This document shows positions 26,698 to 37,654 of a DNA stretch of 64,000 nt, piece after piece (the first letter of the stretch is position 1; each line of letters begins with the position of its first letter). The notes under the pieces were generated by a model. It made no database searches and was not told the DNA's origin. It saw only the letters and a program-made list of their open reading frames with translations. Position numbers and translations under genes: made by a program. Location: positions 1-64,000 of the forward strand of contig NZ_JAJOYU010000005.1 in NCBI RefSeq assembly GCF_021290985.1. Reading direction: 5' to 3'. This DNA comes from Rheinheimera soli. GTDB taxonomy: Bacteria > Pseudomonadota > Gammaproteobacteria > Enterobacterales > Alteromonadaceae.

Positions 26698-28698
26698 CTA
26701 GGCCAGGATCTTAGCTGCTATCACGTCTGCATTAAAACCAAAATAATCCAGCAAGGCAGGGCCAGGCGCTGATTCGCCAAAGCTGCTGATACCAATAATC
26801 AGGCCTTTTTTGCCGACGTATTTGTACCAGAAATCCGGGTGAGCTGCTTCTATTGCAACAATTTGTGCCTGATCAGGCAGCACCGAATCACGGTAAAACT
26901 CAGATTGCTGGTCAAATAAAGTGGTGCTTGGCATAGACACCACATTCACTTTTTTACCTGCAGCATTGAGTTTGTCGGCGGTATCACACGCCAGTTGCAG
27001 TTCAGATCCAGTGGCTATCAGTACAATGTCCGGCGCGCCGCCGCAGTCTTTTAAAATATAACCGCCTTTGCTGATTAGCCTGATTTGCTCAGAGTTACGC
27101 TGGAACTGACGCAGATTCTGCCGGCTGAATACCAAAGCTGAAGGCGAGGTTGTGGTCGTTAAGGCCGTTTTCCAAGCCACAGCGGTTTCAGTTAAATCTG
27201 CAGGCCGCCAGGTGACCAGGTTTGGTGTGGTCCGCAAATTCGTCAGCTGTTCTATCGGCTGGTGCGTTGGGCCGTCTTCCCCCTGACCTATAGAATCATG
27301 GGTAAAGACATAAATATTCGGCAGCTTCATTAAGGCCGACATCCGCACTGCGTTGCGGGCGTATTCCATAAACATCAGGAAAGTAGCGCCGTAACAACGG
27401 AAACCACCATGGGCACTAATGCCGTTCATGATGGCAACCATGCCAAATTCGCGCACACCATAATAGATATAGTTGCCGGAGCTATCGTCTTTGCTCAGGC
27501 CTTTGCTACCCGACCATAAAGTCAGGTTAGAACCAGCCAAATCGGCTGAGCCACCTAAAACTTCAGGAACTAGCGCTGCAAAGTGAGCGATACAAAGCTG
27601 AGATGCTTTGCGACTGGCAATATCTTGTTGCTGGTTTTGGCAATTCTCGATAAAGCTTTGAGTGGCAGTTTCAAAGTTGGTTGGTAATTCGCGATTTATA
27701 ACCCGACGTTGGTATTCACCAGCCAGTTCTGGATATTCCTTTTTGTACGCAGCAAATAACTCTGTCCATTGCTGCTCCAGTGCTGCACCTTTGGTTTTGC
27801 TGTCCCAGGCTGCATAAATCTCGGCCGGAATTTCAAAAGGAGCATGCGACCATTGCAGAAACTCACGGGTTTTAGCTATTTCGCTATCGCCCAAAGGCGA
27901 GCCATGAGAGTCATGAGAGCCGGATTTATTCGGGCTACCAAAACCTATAATAGTTTTACAGCAAATCAGCGTGGGTCTGTCTGTTTCTGCCTGAGCTTGT
28001 GTGATGGCATCGGCAATCTGGCTTGGGTTATGACCATCCACCTGAATGACCTGCCAGCCGTAAGAGTGAAAACGCGCTGGCGTGTCGTCGGTAAACCAGC
28101 CTTCAACATGACCATCAATAGAAATGCCATTGTCATCCCAAAAGGCAATCAGTTTACCCAAACCTAAAGTACCAGCCAGTGAGCAGGCTTCGTGGGATAA
28201 ACCCTCCATCAGGCAGCCGTCACCGAGGAAGCAGTAGGTAAAATGATCCACCACAGGGTAATCAGGGCGGTTAAATTGCGCCGCCAGAGTTTTTTCGGCT
28301 ATGGCCATACCTACCGCATTGGCAATGCCAGCGCCCAAAGGACCAGTAGTAGTTTCGACGCCTGCTGTATAGCCCAATTCAGGGTGACCAGGCGTTTTGG
28401 AATGCAGCTGACGGAAAGACTTTAAATCCTCAATAGATAATTCATAACCCGTTAAATGCAGCAAGGAATACAACAACATAGAAGCATGGCCGTTACTCAG
28501 CACAAAACGGTCTCTGTTGCTAAACGATGGGTTGGTCGGGTTATGCTTTAAGAATTGCAGCCAGAGTACTTCGGCAATATCGGCCATACCCATAGGCGCG
28601 CCTGGGTGACCTGAGTTGGCTTTTTGTACTGCATCCATAGCTAAAGCGCGAATAGCGTTAGCGCGGGTTTTATGATCAGTGTGCTGAGTGGTTTGCAT
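26698..28698 (-). CDS. tkt: Transketolase
   Basis: Transketolase moves two-carbon units between sugar phosphates in the pentose phosphate pathway and uses thiamine diphosphate. The protein has 666 residues, full length: [12 protein letters not shown] at the N-terminus, the cofactor motif [13 protein letters not shown], and [20 protein letters not shown]. The start at 28698 is preferred over 28704 because the AGGA overlapping the tal stop codon is seven bases from it and only one base from the upstream ATG. It is the last clear gene of the operon GH43-GH115-tal-tkt, so it is likely a pathway-dedicated copy for pentose growth; another transketolase elsewhere in the genome is expected. Confidence 0.96.
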   Translation of the reverse strand: MQTTQHTDHKTRANAIRALAMDAVQKANSGHPGAPMGMADIAEVLWLQFLKHNPTNPSFSNRDRFVLSNGHASMLLYSLLHLTGYELSIEDLKSFRQLHSKTPGHPELGYTAGVETTTGPLGAGIANAVGMAIAEKTLAAQFNRPDYPVVDHFTYCFLGDGCLMEGLSHEACSLAGTLGLGKLIAFWDDNGISIDGHVEGWFTDDTPARFHSYGWQVIQVDGHNPSQIADAITQAQAETDRPTLICCKTIIGFGSPNKSGSHDSHGSPLGDSEIAKTREFLQWSHAPFEIPAEIYAAWDSKTKGAALEQQWTELFAAYKKEYPELAGEYQRRVINRELPTNFETATQSFIENCQNQQQDIASRKASQLCIAHFAALVPEVLGGSADLAGSNLTLWSGSKGLSKDDSSGNYIYYGVREFGMVAIMNGISAHGGFRCYGATFLMFMEYARNAVRMSALMKLPNIYVFTHDSIGQGEDGPTHQPIEQLTNLRTTPNLVTWRPADLTETAVAWKTALTTTTSPSALVFSRQNLRQFQRNSEQIRLISKGGYILKDCGGAPDIVLIATGSELQLACDTADKLNAAGKKVNVVSMPSTTLFDQQSEFYRDSVLPDQAQIVAIEAAHPDFWYKYVGKKGLIIGISSFGESAPGPALLDYFGFNADVIAAKILA

Positions 28699-28707
28699 AG
28701 ACATATC

Positions 28708-29649
28708 CTAACGGCTTGGGGCCAAGTTCTGTAACAGTTGTTCCAGCTTGCGCTGATCCACTGCAAATTTGCGAATACCTTCGGCCAGCTTTTCTGTGGC
28801 CATGGCGTCTTCGTTCAGTTGCCATAAAAATTCAGCCTGACTTAAAGCTTTGGCTGCTTCAGGGCTTTGCGTTGTATGAGGTTGCAGCGCTGCAGGCAAA
28901 GGGTCAGTAGAATCTTTTAATTGCAGTAACAAGTTAGGGGCTATCGTCAGTAAGTCACAGCCTGCTAACTGCCGGATTTGCTCCACATTACGAAAGCTGG
29001 CACCCATCACTACTGTGGGTATGCCATGGCTTTTGTAATGGTTATAAATGGTTTTCACTGATAACACGCCTGGGTCTTTGTCGCCGGAAAAATCCTGCTC
29101 TGGCTGGTTTTGTTTGTACCAGTCCAGAATACGGCCAACAAAAGGGGAAATTAAGGTCACACCTGCATCGGCACAGGCTTTGGCCTGAGCCAGACTAAAG
29201 ATCAACGTCAGGTTGCAGTGAATACCTAGCTTTTCCAGCCGGGCCGCGGCCTGAATACCTTGCCAGGTGGCCGCCAGTTTAATCAGCACTCTGTTTGAGT
29301 CGATTCCTGCTGCGCGGTAACGACCAATAATACTCAAAGCTTTGCTGACACTGGCTTCGGTATCAAAAGACAAGCGGGCGTCAATTTCAGTCGATACCCG
29401 ACCCGGTATATGCCGCAAAATTTCACAGCCAAAATTGACAGTCACTTGCTCACAGGCTGCAGCAATATCTTGCTCATTGCCTTTTAAAGCGTTATGCAAC
29501 AAATGCTGATAATCGGCCTGCTGGCTGGCCTGCAAAATCAGCGATGGGTTAGTGGTGGCTTCGGTCGGTTGCAACTGCTGTATAGCGGCAATATCACCGC
29601 TGTCTGCAACCACGACCGTCATTTTGCTGAGTTGTTCGAGCTGATTCAT
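28708..29649 (-). CDS. tal: Transaldolase
   Basis: Transaldolase transfers a dihydroxyacetone unit between sedoheptulose 7-phosphate and glyceraldehyde 3-phosphate. The protein has 313 residues, the usual size. The Schiff-base Lys124 lies in [10 protein letters not shown], and ADSGD and EATTNPSL are the N-terminal signatures. GGAAGAG precedes the ATG. It lies eight bases downstream of the GH115 gene, and its stop codon overlaps the ribosome site of tkt. This places non-oxidative pentose phosphate enzymes in a hemicellulase operon. Confidence 0.97.
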   Translation of the reverse strand: MNQLEQLSKMTVVVADSGDIAAIQQLQPTEATTNPSLILQASQQADYQHLLHNALKGNEQDIAAACEQVTVNFGCEILRHIPGRVSTEIDARLSFDTEASVSKALSIIGRYRAAGIDSNRVLIKLAATWQGIQAAARLEKLGIHCNLTLIFSLAQAKACADAGVTLISPFVGRILDWYKQNQPEQDFSGDKDPGVLSVKTIYNHYKSHGIPTVVMGASFRNVEQIRQLAGCDLLTIAPNLLLQLKDSTDPLPAALQPHTTQSPEAAKALSQAEFLWQLNEDAMATEKLAEGIRKFAVDQRKLEQLLQNLAPSR

Positions 29650-29657
29650 ACTCTTCC

Positions 29658-32540
29658 CTATTTTCCTAAAGTCGTTGTAACACGCTGGCTTTGCTCTGGC
29701 CCTAAGTAGCTAGGTTTCAGGCCGCCTGTATCAATGATCAGTTTTTGCAGCACTAAGGCCGGGTCTACCAGGTAAATTCTTAGTTTGTGTTCGCCAGGCT
29801 TATTCACTTTGATCGCAGTTTTGATCACCCGCACTCCATCCAACACTGCGTTATCCCACACAGTCGGGCTTTTATTTGCCAGGCTGTCTACAAGTTCAGG
29901 TTCAGCATTATTTAGCGACACAGCAAAACGCAAACCACGGCCAGGCACCAGATCCAAAGTAGGGGCTATCACGCTATGTAAAGTGAATTCGCCAGTGGAA
30001 TGGAAATACAGCGGGTATTCCAGATAGGGGGCTTTGTGAATATCTTTGGTTTGATAATCCAGTTCAGTCATAGCGGCCATAGAAGCGGCACCACGGCCAT
30101 GGCCAGGGATCAGTTGCCACCAGCTTTGGGTGTTATTGCCCTGCACCTTTGCACTGGCTGCGTCCAGCGCAATATAACCGTCTGCTTCAACAAAACCTGA
30201 AGTCGGCTCTGTTTTAGGTTTCAAGGCCGACACTTTAATTTTTGCGCCGCCCCAGCCCGTGCCCTGCACATGCACTTCACCTACATTCAGCCCGGTTTTG
30301 ACTTTGCTCCAGTCGATCTTGACTTGAATGGTCTGTGCAACTTCAATCTGGCCTTTAGTCTGGCTTAGCTTAATCCAATCGGCTGATGCTTTGGCGCTAA
30401 ATTCAAAAGGCAGGCTGCCTTTGTTAAATACTTCAATAGCCCGCTGTTTTTGTCCGTGAGGGTAAAAAGTGTCCAGCTCTAAGGGCTGACCTTTGTATTC
30501 GCTGATAGGCCATGAAAAAGCCGAGCCTTCGGGCGCCACACCCATATCGGCCACTGGCATAGGTTCTGCGACTGACACCACTGGCATTAAGTTCGCAGGT
30601 GGGTTACGCCAGTATGTAAAACCAATATGAGGCTGCGACATCATGTGGTTCCAACGGCCATTGCCCAGGCTGTGGTAAAGCGCCGTCAGCTCTGCATCCT
30701 GTTTAAACCAAAAACGCACCTGCTCTGCCCAATAAGTGGTAGTCACCCGGCCTTGTTCGCCATGCAGTTTATTCATCGCCACAGCGCGGTTTAATTCATA
30801 CACCGCCTGGCTGGCTTTTAGTGGATGCGAGACCAGTTGGATATACGCATCCCTTTGTTCAGTCGGTAATTGACGGAACAACTCGTCGGATTTTTTCACT
30901 AAAGCCGCAAGCTCCTGACTGACGCGCTCTGCTTCCTGATAATGCAAGATGCTGTAGGTATGGGGTTCCACAGCTTCAGGTTTACGACGGCCGTTGTGTG
31001 TGGTGTAGCCCTGGATCAGTTCAGCCACTGTCGCTGCATGTTGTTCACTGAATTGTTGCGTGGCCCAACTTACGGCAAATTGCTCTAAGTTATCGGCTTT
31101 AAAAGCAGGCGGATTCCAGGCCATACGCAGGAAAAAGTCGATAGGAAATTCCATCGGCTTTAAATCCCCAACATTGACTATCCAGATACGATCAGCCTGA
31201 AACTGCCAGGCTAAATTCATCTGCTCCCAGATTTTTGCCATAGGCACAGTGTTGATCCAGCGATAGGAGCGGGGGCTGCCGACATAATCAAAGTGATAGT
31301 ACACACCAGCGCCACCGGCACGGCCGCGATCTTCCGCTGTCGGCAGGCGGCGGATATTACCGTAGTTATCATCAGCCCAAAGTAAGGTCACATCGTCCGG
31401 TACTCTCATACCGCGCTCGTAAAAGCCCTGCACTTCTTTGTACAAAGCCCAGACTTGTGGCACTTCAGTCACAGGCTTGTCTTTGAAGGTTTCTGTCAGG
31501 ATCTGGCGCTGATCCGCCACAATTTGTTCCAGCAGACCGATGTTTTCGCCTTCGCTCATCGGCTCATCTTCCTGACCGCGCATGCCAAGGGTATAAATGC
31601 TTTCCAGGTTTTTATGCCGCTTCGCGCCTTCTTGCCAGAACTTATAGATATTGTCGCGGTTGCTGGAGTATTCCCATGGCCCTTTGCCGTATCTGTTCCA
31701 TTCTTTGTCAGCCCGCATCATAGGTTCGTGGTGACTGTTGCTCATCACTATGCCCATTTCATCGGCCAGAATAGCGTTTTGCGGATCGTCATCGGCAAAG
31801 GCGTTATTCCACATCGCAGGCCAGAGGAAATTCGACTTCAGCCGCAGCAACAGCTCGAATACATGCTGATAAAACTGGCTGTTGTAGCCGCCAAATTTTT
31901 CGCTGGTCCAATTGGTTAAGGCTGGGTGTTCGTCATTTAAAAAGATGCCACGGTATTTTACTTTGGGCGCATCGGTCAGGCGGGTGCCTGCTTTGATATA
32001 CAGCTCTGGCTGTTTTTTCACCGGCACATCGGCCCACCAACTCCAGGGCGATACCCCTATGGTTTCGGCCAGATCATAAACGCCAAATATAGCGCCGCGT
32101 TTGTCGCTGCCTGCTATCACCAAAGCCTGTTCTACACCCGGCAGAGGTTGTTCAACCACCTGAATTAAATAGGCTTCCCAGCGGCCCTGAATGCTACTAA
32201 CATCCAGCTTTCCTGCCGCAATCAGTTGGTCCAGTGTTGTGCTGTTACCCAGGCTGCCGATAATCAGCAGCTGTTTGGCATCCGCTTTGGGGCTGATGCT
32301 TAAGCTTTTGCCGCTGACCTTTTGAATATCCTGTTGCAGGCTTTGTACGGCGCGTTTTAAGCCTTTATGGTCTTTATCATCCAACTGAATTGTTGCCTGG
32401 GTACTTTTGCCAACCAAAGCAAAGTCGCTTTTGGTTGGTTGTTGCGCCAGATAATCACTGGGTAAGGCAATAACTGCCGTGCTGCAAAGGGCTAAGACTA
32501 AACTGAAAGTAAAAGCGGTTTTCATGGCCTGGCTGTTCAT
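29658..32540 (-). CDS. GH115 alpha-glucuronidase, secreted
   Basis: GH115 enzymes remove (4-O-methyl-)glucuronic acid side groups from xylan and its fragments. The protein has 960 residues, usual for the family: signal peptide (about 1-26), an N-terminal domain, the TIM barrel with [37 protein letters not shown] and [12 protein letters not shown], and C-terminal helical and beta domains. It should act in the periplasm. The start overlaps the GH43 stop by four bases (ATGA), and AGAGG gives a ribosome site. It is the second gene of the operon that ends in tal and tkt. Confidence 0.94.
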   Translation of the reverse strand: MNSQAMKTAFTFSLVLALCSTAVIALPSDYLAQQPTKSDFALVGKSTQATIQLDDKDHKGLKRAVQSLQQDIQKVSGKSLSISPKADAKQLLIIGSLGNSTTLDQLIAAGKLDVSSIQGRWEAYLIQVVEQPLPGVEQALVIAGSDKRGAIFGVYDLAETIGVSPWSWWADVPVKKQPELYIKAGTRLTDAPKVKYRGIFLNDEHPALTNWTSEKFGGYNSQFYQHVFELLLRLKSNFLWPAMWNNAFADDDPQNAILADEMGIVMSNSHHEPMMRADKEWNRYGKGPWEYSSNRDNIYKFWQEGAKRHKNLESIYTLGMRGQEDEPMSEGENIGLLEQIVADQRQILTETFKDKPVTEVPQVWALYKEVQGFYERGMRVPDDVTLLWADDNYGNIRRLPTAEDRGRAGGAGVYYHFDYVGSPRSYRWINTVPMAKIWEQMNLAWQFQADRIWIVNVGDLKPMEFPIDFFLRMAWNPPAFKADNLEQFAVSWATQQFSEQHAATVAELIQGYTTHNGRRKPEAVEPHTYSILHYQEAERVSQELAALVKKSDELFRQLPTEQRDAYIQLVSHPLKASQAVYELNRAVAMNKLHGEQGRVTTTYWAEQVRFWFKQDAELTALYHSLGNGRWNHMMSQPHIGFTYWRNPPANLMPVVSVAEPMPVADMGVAPEGSAFSWPISEYKGQPLELDTFYPHGQKQRAIEVFNKGSLPFEFSAKASADWIKLSQTKGQIEVAQTIQVKIDWSKVKTGLNVGEVHVQGTGWGGAKIKVSALKPKTEPTSGFVEADGYIALDAASAKVQGNNTQSWWQLIPGHGRGAASMAAMTELDYQTKDIHKAPYLEYPLYFHSTGEFTLHSVIAPTLDLVPGRGLRFAVSLNNAEPELVDSLANKSPTVWDNAVLDGVRVIKTAIKVNKPGEHKLRIYLVDPALVLQKLIIDTGGLKPSYLGPEQSQRVTTTLGK

Positions 32541-34231
32541 GGGATGGCCTCTTTTTCCTGTCGGGCATGCACACCTAGCGTGGTACCCACAAAACCACCT
32601 GCAACTTGAGTACTTAGGATTTTGGCGTCCTGCACTTCGCCCAACTGCTGCCAGTCACCCTTTTGATCGGCGTAATAAAAACTGATTTCACCCGCTTTGC
32701 CTTGAATTCTTAGCTTCAGTTGCTCAGTATTTGCGGCTAAGTCCTGGCTGCTAATCAAGCTGGGTTTGCCGCCTTTGGCTTGTTCAAGAAACACTGTGGG
32801 CTTATCGCCTTCAGTTTTTATGCCCAGATAGTAGTGATATTGCTCGTTCTGAAAGGCCACCAAACCAGCTGAAATATTGCCTTTTGGCAGCACAAGGCTG
32901 GTGCTGGTTTCAAAACTGGTATGTTGCTGGCGACGACCAATAAAAGCAGGTTGCGATAAGGAGTCCATACCCACAGCTTTGGCATTCAGGCTCAGGTTTT
33001 GCCCATCCAGCTTTAACCAGCTTTGATCAAACTCGCGCAGTAGGTTCCAGTCCAGCTTTAAGCTTTGACCATCAAATTCATCACGCCATTTGAAGTTGCC
33101 GGTTTGTGTCAAACCGCCAGTGCTGCTGATTAAGCCTGTTGGCGCTGTGAGCTGATAAGGAATTTCTTGTCCTTGAGGCAGTATATGTGGCCATTCGTCT
33201 TTCCAACTGACCGGCAGTAAAAAGGTTTCACGACCCGTATTGTAAAACCGTTGGTCGTAAGCCCGGGTAGCGAGAAACACGGCCCACCACTGGCCATCAG
33301 GTAACTGCACAAAATCGGCATGACCAGCTGTGGTAATAGGGTTGGCTCTGTCGGCTGGTAAATCACGTTGCGTCAGAATAGGGTTGGCGCTATCAGGCAC
33401 AAAAGGCTCATTCAGGCTGCGGCTACGGAACACGACGGCCGAATGCTGATCGGCTGTGCCGCCTTCAGCACAGACCAGATAATACCAGCCGTTGTGTTTG
33501 TAAATATGGGGAGCTTCTATCCAAATCGGCTTAGTGCTTAAATCAACACCACCATTGACCAGCAGTTTTTTGGAGTCCGGCAGCACGGCTTTTTTCACCG
33601 GGTCGTATTGCCACATCCAAATTGCCCTGTGGCCTTCATACAAGGCTTCGCCCGGCGCTTCACCGTTATGGCTGATATAGACCTTGCCGTCATCATCAAA
33701 AAAGATATCCGGATCTATGCCTTCCACTTCCGGCAACCAGATCGGATCAGACCATGGCCCGGCCGGGTCTGTGGCGGTCAAAATAAAGTTACCGCCTTTA
33801 TCCACCACAGTGGTGATCAGGTAAAAAGTGCCATCGTGATACCGAATAGTAGGGGCAAAAATGCCACGGGACACCTGCATGCCCGCCATATCCACTTGTG
33901 AGGCGCGGCTTAAGGCATGGCCTATCAGTTGCCAGTTCACCAAGTCGGTGCTGTGCAGAATGGGTAAGCCCGGTGTATAGGAAAAAGACGACATCACCAT
34001 GTAATAGTCATCACCACGGCGGGTAATGCTGGGATCAGGAAAAAAGCCTGCAACCACAGGGTTTTGGTAGGAGCCTTTAGCTAAAGGTTCAGCAAAAACT
34101 GCGTCCTGGCCCTGATAATCAAACCAATGAAAAGTGGCTGCTGTATCAGCTTCATTAGTTGGTTTTTCAGGTTGGCATCCGCTTAACAACAAGCTGAAAC
34201 CCAGCATCACACAAGCATAGGTAGTTTTCAT
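32537..34231 (-). CDS. GH43 beta-xylosidase/arabinofuranosidase lipoprotein
   Basis: The protein has 564 residues. The signal has lipobox LSGC with Cys19, so the enzyme is membrane-anchored. The five-bladed propeller has the catalytic base Asp66 (FFPDPS), the pKa-modulating Asp173 (EGIDPDIFF) and the acid Glu239 (WIEAPH). From about residue 360 a beta-sandwich domain of the kind found in GH43 xylosidases follows. It likely releases xylose or arabinose from xylo-oligosaccharides. The start at 34231 has AAAGGA at workable spacing; a TTG at 34252 is less likely. It is the first gene of the operon, with a candidate operator about 75 bases upstream. Confidence 0.93.
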   Translation of the reverse strand: MKTTYACVMLGFSLLLSGCQPEKPTNEADTAATFHWFDYQGQDAVFAEPLAKGSYQNPVVAGFFPDPSITRRGDDYYMVMSSFSYTPGLPILHSTDLVNWQLIGHALSRASQVDMAGMQVSRGIFAPTIRYHDGTFYLITTVVDKGGNFILTATDPAGPWSDPIWLPEVEGIDPDIFFDDDGKVYISHNGEAPGEALYEGHRAIWMWQYDPVKKAVLPDSKKLLVNGGVDLSTKPIWIEAPHIYKHNGWYYLVCAEGGTADQHSAVVFRSRSLNEPFVPDSANPILTQRDLPADRANPITTAGHADFVQLPDGQWWAVFLATRAYDQRFYNTGRETFLLPVSWKDEWPHILPQGQEIPYQLTAPTGLISSTGGLTQTGNFKWRDEFDGQSLKLDWNLLREFDQSWLKLDGQNLSLNAKAVGMDSLSQPAFIGRRQQHTSFETSTSLVLPKGNISAGLVAFQNEQYHYYLGIKTEGDKPTVFLEQAKGGKPSLISSQDLAANTEQLKLRIQGKAGEISFYYADQKGDWQQLGEVQDAKILSTQVAGGFVGTTLGVHARQEKEAIP

Positions 34232-34300
34232 TTTTATCCATTCCTTTGACAATTGGAGTCAGGGTTGAACAAAAAATACCATGATCATCAATGGCTTCGG

Positions 34301-34319
34301 ATTTATGAAAATACGTCAG
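34301..34319. promoter_or_regulatory. Candidate XylR operator before the GH43-GH115-tal-tkt operon
   Basis: TTATGAAAATACGTCA (34303-34318) matches the palindrome in the xylR-xylB region (TTATGAATTTTCGTAA, 35852-35867) at 12 of 16 positions. Similarity in AT-rich DNA can arise by chance, so this is tentative. Confidence 0.35.
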
Positions 34320-34390
34320 CTTTGTGCGTTTTTTAGGAGGGAGGATTTAAAAACGAGAGAGGCGCGGATAAACCGCTATCTGGCATTGGA

Positions 34391-34454
34391 TTGTAATTTG
34401 AGACGGGCGGGTACCGTAGGGGCTGGGCTTGTCCCTGCCCTTTACCCGCCCCTA
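34391..34454. repeat. REP-like GC-rich inverted repeat downstream of xylR
   Basis: TTGTAATTTGAGACGGGCGG (from 34391) is the reverse complement of the tail of the element at 37388-37426. GTAGGGGC (34416-34423) and GCCCCTAC (34447-34454) close an inverted repeat, with internal GGGCTTGTCCC. It lies between convergent-free ends of xylR and the GH43 promoter and could act as a transcription stop. Confidence 0.7.
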
Positions 34455-34471
34455 CAATTTACAACACTGCT

Positions 34472-35668
34472 TTAGTTATTTACCGCCAGATGATTCATCA
34501 GTTCTCCGCGGGTTTCGCGGTATTCTTTTGGCGTTTGGCAGAAATGGCGTTTAAATACCGCATACATATATTGCAATGAAGGGTAGCCGCAGATATTGGC
34601 AATTTCTATCGGGTTTACCTGAGTATCCACCAGCATTTTGCAGGCTTTCACCAGCTTCTGATTATGCAGTTCGGTATGAATGGAATGACCGCGTTCCGCT
34701 CTGAAACGTTGCTCCAGATTGGATCTGGATATGCCGACAAAATCTGTGACTTGTTCTACTTTGGCACCACGTGTGGCGTTGCGGCGGATATAGTGCATGG
34801 CCTGAATCACATAAGGGTCGCGTAGTGCTTTAAAGTCGGTAGATTGACGTGATGCCACACCCACAGGCGGCACCAGAATACGTTTATGGCCTACTTCGAT
34901 ATTGTTCAGTTGAGTGTGCAGCAGCTTGGCGGCTTTGTAGCCCATTTCAAAGCAACCTTGAGTCACTGAGCTTAAACTGATGCGGTTCAGAAAGCGGGCT
35001 ATGTCGTCGTCATCTATGCCAATGATAGAAACGTTGTCCGGCACCACTATGCCAAGATGCTCACAGGCTTGCAGCAGGTGGCGGGCGCGGGAGTCGGTGA
35101 CGGCAATAATGCCAATAGGTTTGGGTAAGCTTTCCAGCCAGTCTGTTAAACGGTTCATGGCGTATTGCCAGGTTTCAGGTCTGGTGCAATGGCCTTGATA
35201 AATCTGACAGTCGTAGCCATCCTGAGCCGTTAATTTTTTCACCGCGTTTTCGCGCTCACTGGCCCAGCGGTGATGTTCATCTGTTGGCACACTGTAAAAC
35301 GCAAAACGGTCTAACCCTTTGCGTTTCAGATGTTCATAAGCTGCATTCACCAGAGCATAGTTGTCGGTAGCGACATAAGGCACAGCAGGGTAGTCTGCTG
35401 CTTTGCTATAAGAGCCGCCCACTCCAACTATAGGTTTGGTTGAACCTGCCAGAGCACGTTGAATATTCATATCGTCGAAGTCGGCAATAATACCGTCGCC
35501 ACCCCATTCATGAATATGTTCGAGACGACAGAGAAAATCTTCCTCCAGATACACGTCCCAGTCGACTTTAGATGATTGCAGATAATGACCTATGCCTTCG
35601 ATCACTTGCCTGTCGAATACCTTATTGGCATTAAACAAAAGTGTAATGCTGTGTTTAGCTTTAAACAT
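34472..35668 (-). CDS. xylR: XylR-type AraC-family transcriptional regulator
   Basis: This is the probable xylose-responsive activator of the locus. The protein has 398 residues, close to E. coli XylR. The N-terminal two thirds are a LacI-like periplasmic-binding-protein fold for xylose (ITLLFNANKVFDRQVIEGIGHYL, VSIIGIDDDDIARF). The C-terminal 100 residues are an AraC domain with two helix-turn-helix motifs (VTDFVGISRSNLEQRF and IANICGYPSLQYMYAVFKRHF). It is divergent from xylB, with a 20-base palindrome between them, and a shortened MITE-like repeat directly upstream of its start. Confidence 0.95.
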   Translation of the reverse strand: MFKAKHSITLLFNANKVFDRQVIEGIGHYLQSSKVDWDVYLEEDFLCRLEHIHEWGGDGIIADFDDMNIQRALAGSTKPIVGVGGSYSKAADYPAVPYVATDNYALVNAAYEHLKRKGLDRFAFYSVPTDEHHRWASERENAVKKLTAQDGYDCQIYQGHCTRPETWQYAMNRLTDWLESLPKPIGIIAVTDSRARHLLQACEHLGIVVPDNVSIIGIDDDDIARFLNRISLSSVTQGCFEMGYKAAKLLHTQLNNIEVGHKRILVPPVGVASRQSTDFKALRDPYVIQAMHYIRRNATRGAKVEQVTDFVGISRSNLEQRFRAERGHSIHTELHNQKLVKACKMLVDTQVNPIEIANICGYPSLQYMYAVFKRHFCQTPKEYRETRGELMNHLAVNN

Positions 35669-35692
35669 TTATCTTGTCCCCGTCCTGTCGTT

Positions 35693-35757
35693 ATACCCTT
35701 CGTCCTTGAAGCCACAGCGTTGTTGACTGCGCTGCAATTCCAATTACTTTGGGTATT
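35693..35757 (+). repeat. MITE-like repeat, internally shortened copy
   Basis: This 65-base copy begins ATACCC TTCGTCCTTGAAGCC and ends CCAATTACTTTGGGTAT, so its ends are inverted (ATACCC/GGGTAT). It matches both ends of the longer copy at 42908-43022 (on the opposite strand), but lacks the central portion of about 57 bases with the internal hairpin. It is inserted between xylR and the palindrome upstream of xylB. Confidence 0.8.
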
Positions 35758-35849
35758 TATAGTTATCTTTTTTATTTTTTCTAATTAAGCGGGTTAAATA
35801 TTAGCCAGTCAGGCTTTTTTGGCAAACTATAAAACAGAATTCAGCAGTT

Positions 35850-35869
35850 AATTATGAATTTTCGTAATT
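35850..35869. promoter_or_regulatory. Palindromic candidate operator between xylR and xylB
   Basis: AATTATGAA (35850-35858), TT, then TTCGTAATT (35861-35869) form a 20-base palindrome with one mismatched pair. It lies 60 bases before the xylB start in the divergent xylR-xylB region, the natural place for a XylR site. Confidence 0.55.
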
Positions 35870-35929
35870 GCTGGCAAGCATTCCCTCGCCAAGTATTAGC
35901 TCACCAAAAGTCAGAACAGATTGCAGAAT

Positions 35930-37384
35930 ATGTACATAGGCATAGATTTAGGCACTTCGGGCATCAAGGTTATTTTGCTAGGCGAGAACGGCAAAGTCAT
36001 AGACAGCGCCAGCGCTGAGTTGTTAGTCAGCAGGCCGCAGCCCTTATGGTCGGAGCAAAACCCAGAGCATTGGTGGCTTGGACTAGAGTCTTGTATGGAC
36101 CAATTAAGTCAGCGTCAGTCTTTATCGTCGGTCAAAGCTATAGGCTTGGCTGGTCAGATGCATGGCGCTACGTTGCTGGACGAGCAGAACCAGATCATTC
36201 GCCCTGCCATTCTATGGAACGATGGCCGCTCTTTTGAGCAATGCCAGCAATTGGAAGTGAAAGTGGCGGATTTGCCACAGATCACAGGTAATCTGGCGAT
36301 GCCAGGTTTTACTGCTCCTAAATTACTTTGGTTACGCCAACAAGAACCTGCGGCTTTTGCCCGGGTTGCCAAAGTATTGCTGCCAAAAGATTATTTACGT
36401 TTTTGTTTAAGTGGCGATTTTGCCTCTGATATGTCCGATTCAGCCGGCACTTTATGGCTGGATGTGGCTAAACGTGACTGGAACGACGAACTGTTGTGCG
36501 CTTGTGGTTTAAGCCGTGATCAGATGCCAAAACTCTATGAGGGCAATCAAATCACCGGCACCTTATTACCAGAACTGGCAAAACGCTGGGGTTTAGCCGC
36601 TGTGCCTTTGATTGCCGGTGGTGGTGACAATGCCGCAGGTGCTGTGGGCGCTGGCATAGTGCGCCCTGGCCAGGCCATGTTATCCCTTGGTACTTCGGGT
36701 GTGTATTTTGCCGTTAGTGATGGTTTTCTGGCGAACCCTGAATCTGCTGTACATAGTTTTTGCCACGCCTTACCGAATACTTGGCATTTGATGTCGGTCA
36801 CCTTAAGTGCTGCCAGTTGTTTGCAATGGTATGCCGAGCATTTAGTGAAAACCCCTGTTGCTACTTTGCTGGCCGATTTGGAACAAGGGCCAGGCGCTAT
36901 TGAAGATATGCCGCTGTTTTTACCTTATCTGTCTGGTGAGCGCACGCCGCATAACAACCCCAATGCCAAAGGTGTCTGGTTTGGTCTGGACTACAACACT
37001 GACCAAAAAGCTCTGACGTATTCAGTGCTTGAAGGTGTCAGTTTTGCCTTGTTTCAGGGCGCAGAAGCTTTGCATGCCAGCGGCCTGATGCCCACCGAAA
37101 TTAACCTGATAGGTGGTGGTGCCAGAAGCTCGTATTGGCGTCAGTTGTTGGCTGATGTGATGAACCAACCGCTGACCTTCAGAGAAGGCGGTGAAGTAGG
37201 GCCAGCTTTAGGTGCGGCCCGTCTTGCCAGGTTAGCTATGGAACCTGATACAGCGCTGGACGTACTTTGCCCGCCGCCACCAGTGGTCAGCCAGCATCTG
37301 CCTGATGCCAAACGTCACGCCGCTTTGGCCAAACGCTACAGCAAGTTTAAGGCGTTGTATCAGTCATTGGCTGAGCATTTTTAA
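35930..37384 (+). CDS. xylB: Xylulokinase
   Basis: Phosphorylates D-xylulose to xylulose 5-phosphate. The protein has 484 residues, the same length class as E. coli XylB. The FGGY-kinase fold shows the phosphate-binding GIDLGTSGIK at the N-terminus, the substrate motif AGQMHG (74-79) and the catalytic base Asp233 in AGGGDNAAGA, at the same number as in E. coli. The ATG at 35930 is preferred over the TTG at 35921. It is transcribed with xylA, which follows after about 270 bases that hold REP-like repeats. Confidence 0.97.
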   Translation: MYIGIDLGTSGIKVILLGENGKVIDSASAELLVSRPQPLWSEQNPEHWWLGLESCMDQLSQRQSLSSVKAIGLAGQMHGATLLDEQNQIIRPAILWNDGRSFEQCQQLEVKVADLPQITGNLAMPGFTAPKLLWLRQQEPAAFARVAKVLLPKDYLRFCLSGDFASDMSDSAGTLWLDVAKRDWNDELLCACGLSRDQMPKLYEGNQITGTLLPELAKRWGLAAVPLIAGGGDNAAGAVGAGIVRPGQAMLSLGTSGVYFAVSDGFLANPESAVHSFCHALPNTWHLMSVTLSAASCLQWYAEHLVKTPVATLLADLEQGPGAIEDMPLFLPYLSGERTPHNNPNAKGVWFGLDYNTDQKALTYSVLEGVSFALFQGAEALHASGLMPTEINLIGGGARSSYWRQLLADVMNQPLTFREGGEVGPALGAARLARLAMEPDTALDVLCPPPPVVSQHLPDAKRHAALAKRYSKFKALYQSLAEHF

Positions 37385-37387
37385 TGG

Positions 37388-37520
37388 GTAGGGGCGGGGC
37401 TTGTCCCCGCCCGTCTCAAATTACAAGGCGATGTTATTGAGGCTTGTCCCCGCCAGCCTCAATAGATCGCCGATACCGTTAAAAAAATTGTAGGGGCGGG
37501 GTTTACCCCGCCCGTTCATG
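37388..37520. repeat. Cluster of REP-like GTAG hairpins between xylB and xylA
   Basis: Three units are visible. Unit 1 starts GTAGGGGCGGGGCTTGTCCC (37388) and continues CCGCCCGTCTCAAATTACAA to 37426; its 8-base stem is perfect. Unit 2 (37440-37462) is a half unit with GGCTTGTCCCCGCC. Unit 3 starts GTAGGGGCGGGGTTTACCCC (37490) and ends CGCCCG. The GTAG tetranucleotide before a GC-rich hairpin is typical of REP sequences linked to RAYT-type transposases. The hairpins could attenuate or stabilise the xylBA transcript. Confidence 0.8.
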
Positions 37521-37654
37521 TATCTAACCGATATAGCAAAGACGACCTGAATAAAGCAAAAGCACAAGGTAGCTTTGAAAAAACATAATTGTGAACCGGG
37601 CTTGCAATGCTCACCATTAGCAGCATTGGAATTGATGTAACACAGGAGAGCAAA

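Noticed and set aside
27769-28167. 132-codon plus-strand frame inside tkt
   Set aside because: It is antisense to the transketolase cofactor-binding region; coding signal belongs to tkt.
31455-31919. 154-codon plus-strand frame inside GH115
   Set aside because: It is antisense to a clearly conserved enzyme region and has no ribosome site or recognisable domain.
37388-37520. Possible CRISPR array
   Set aside because: The repeats are GC-rich hairpins of unequal spacing with no regular unique spacers and no cas genes nearby; they fit REP-like elements.
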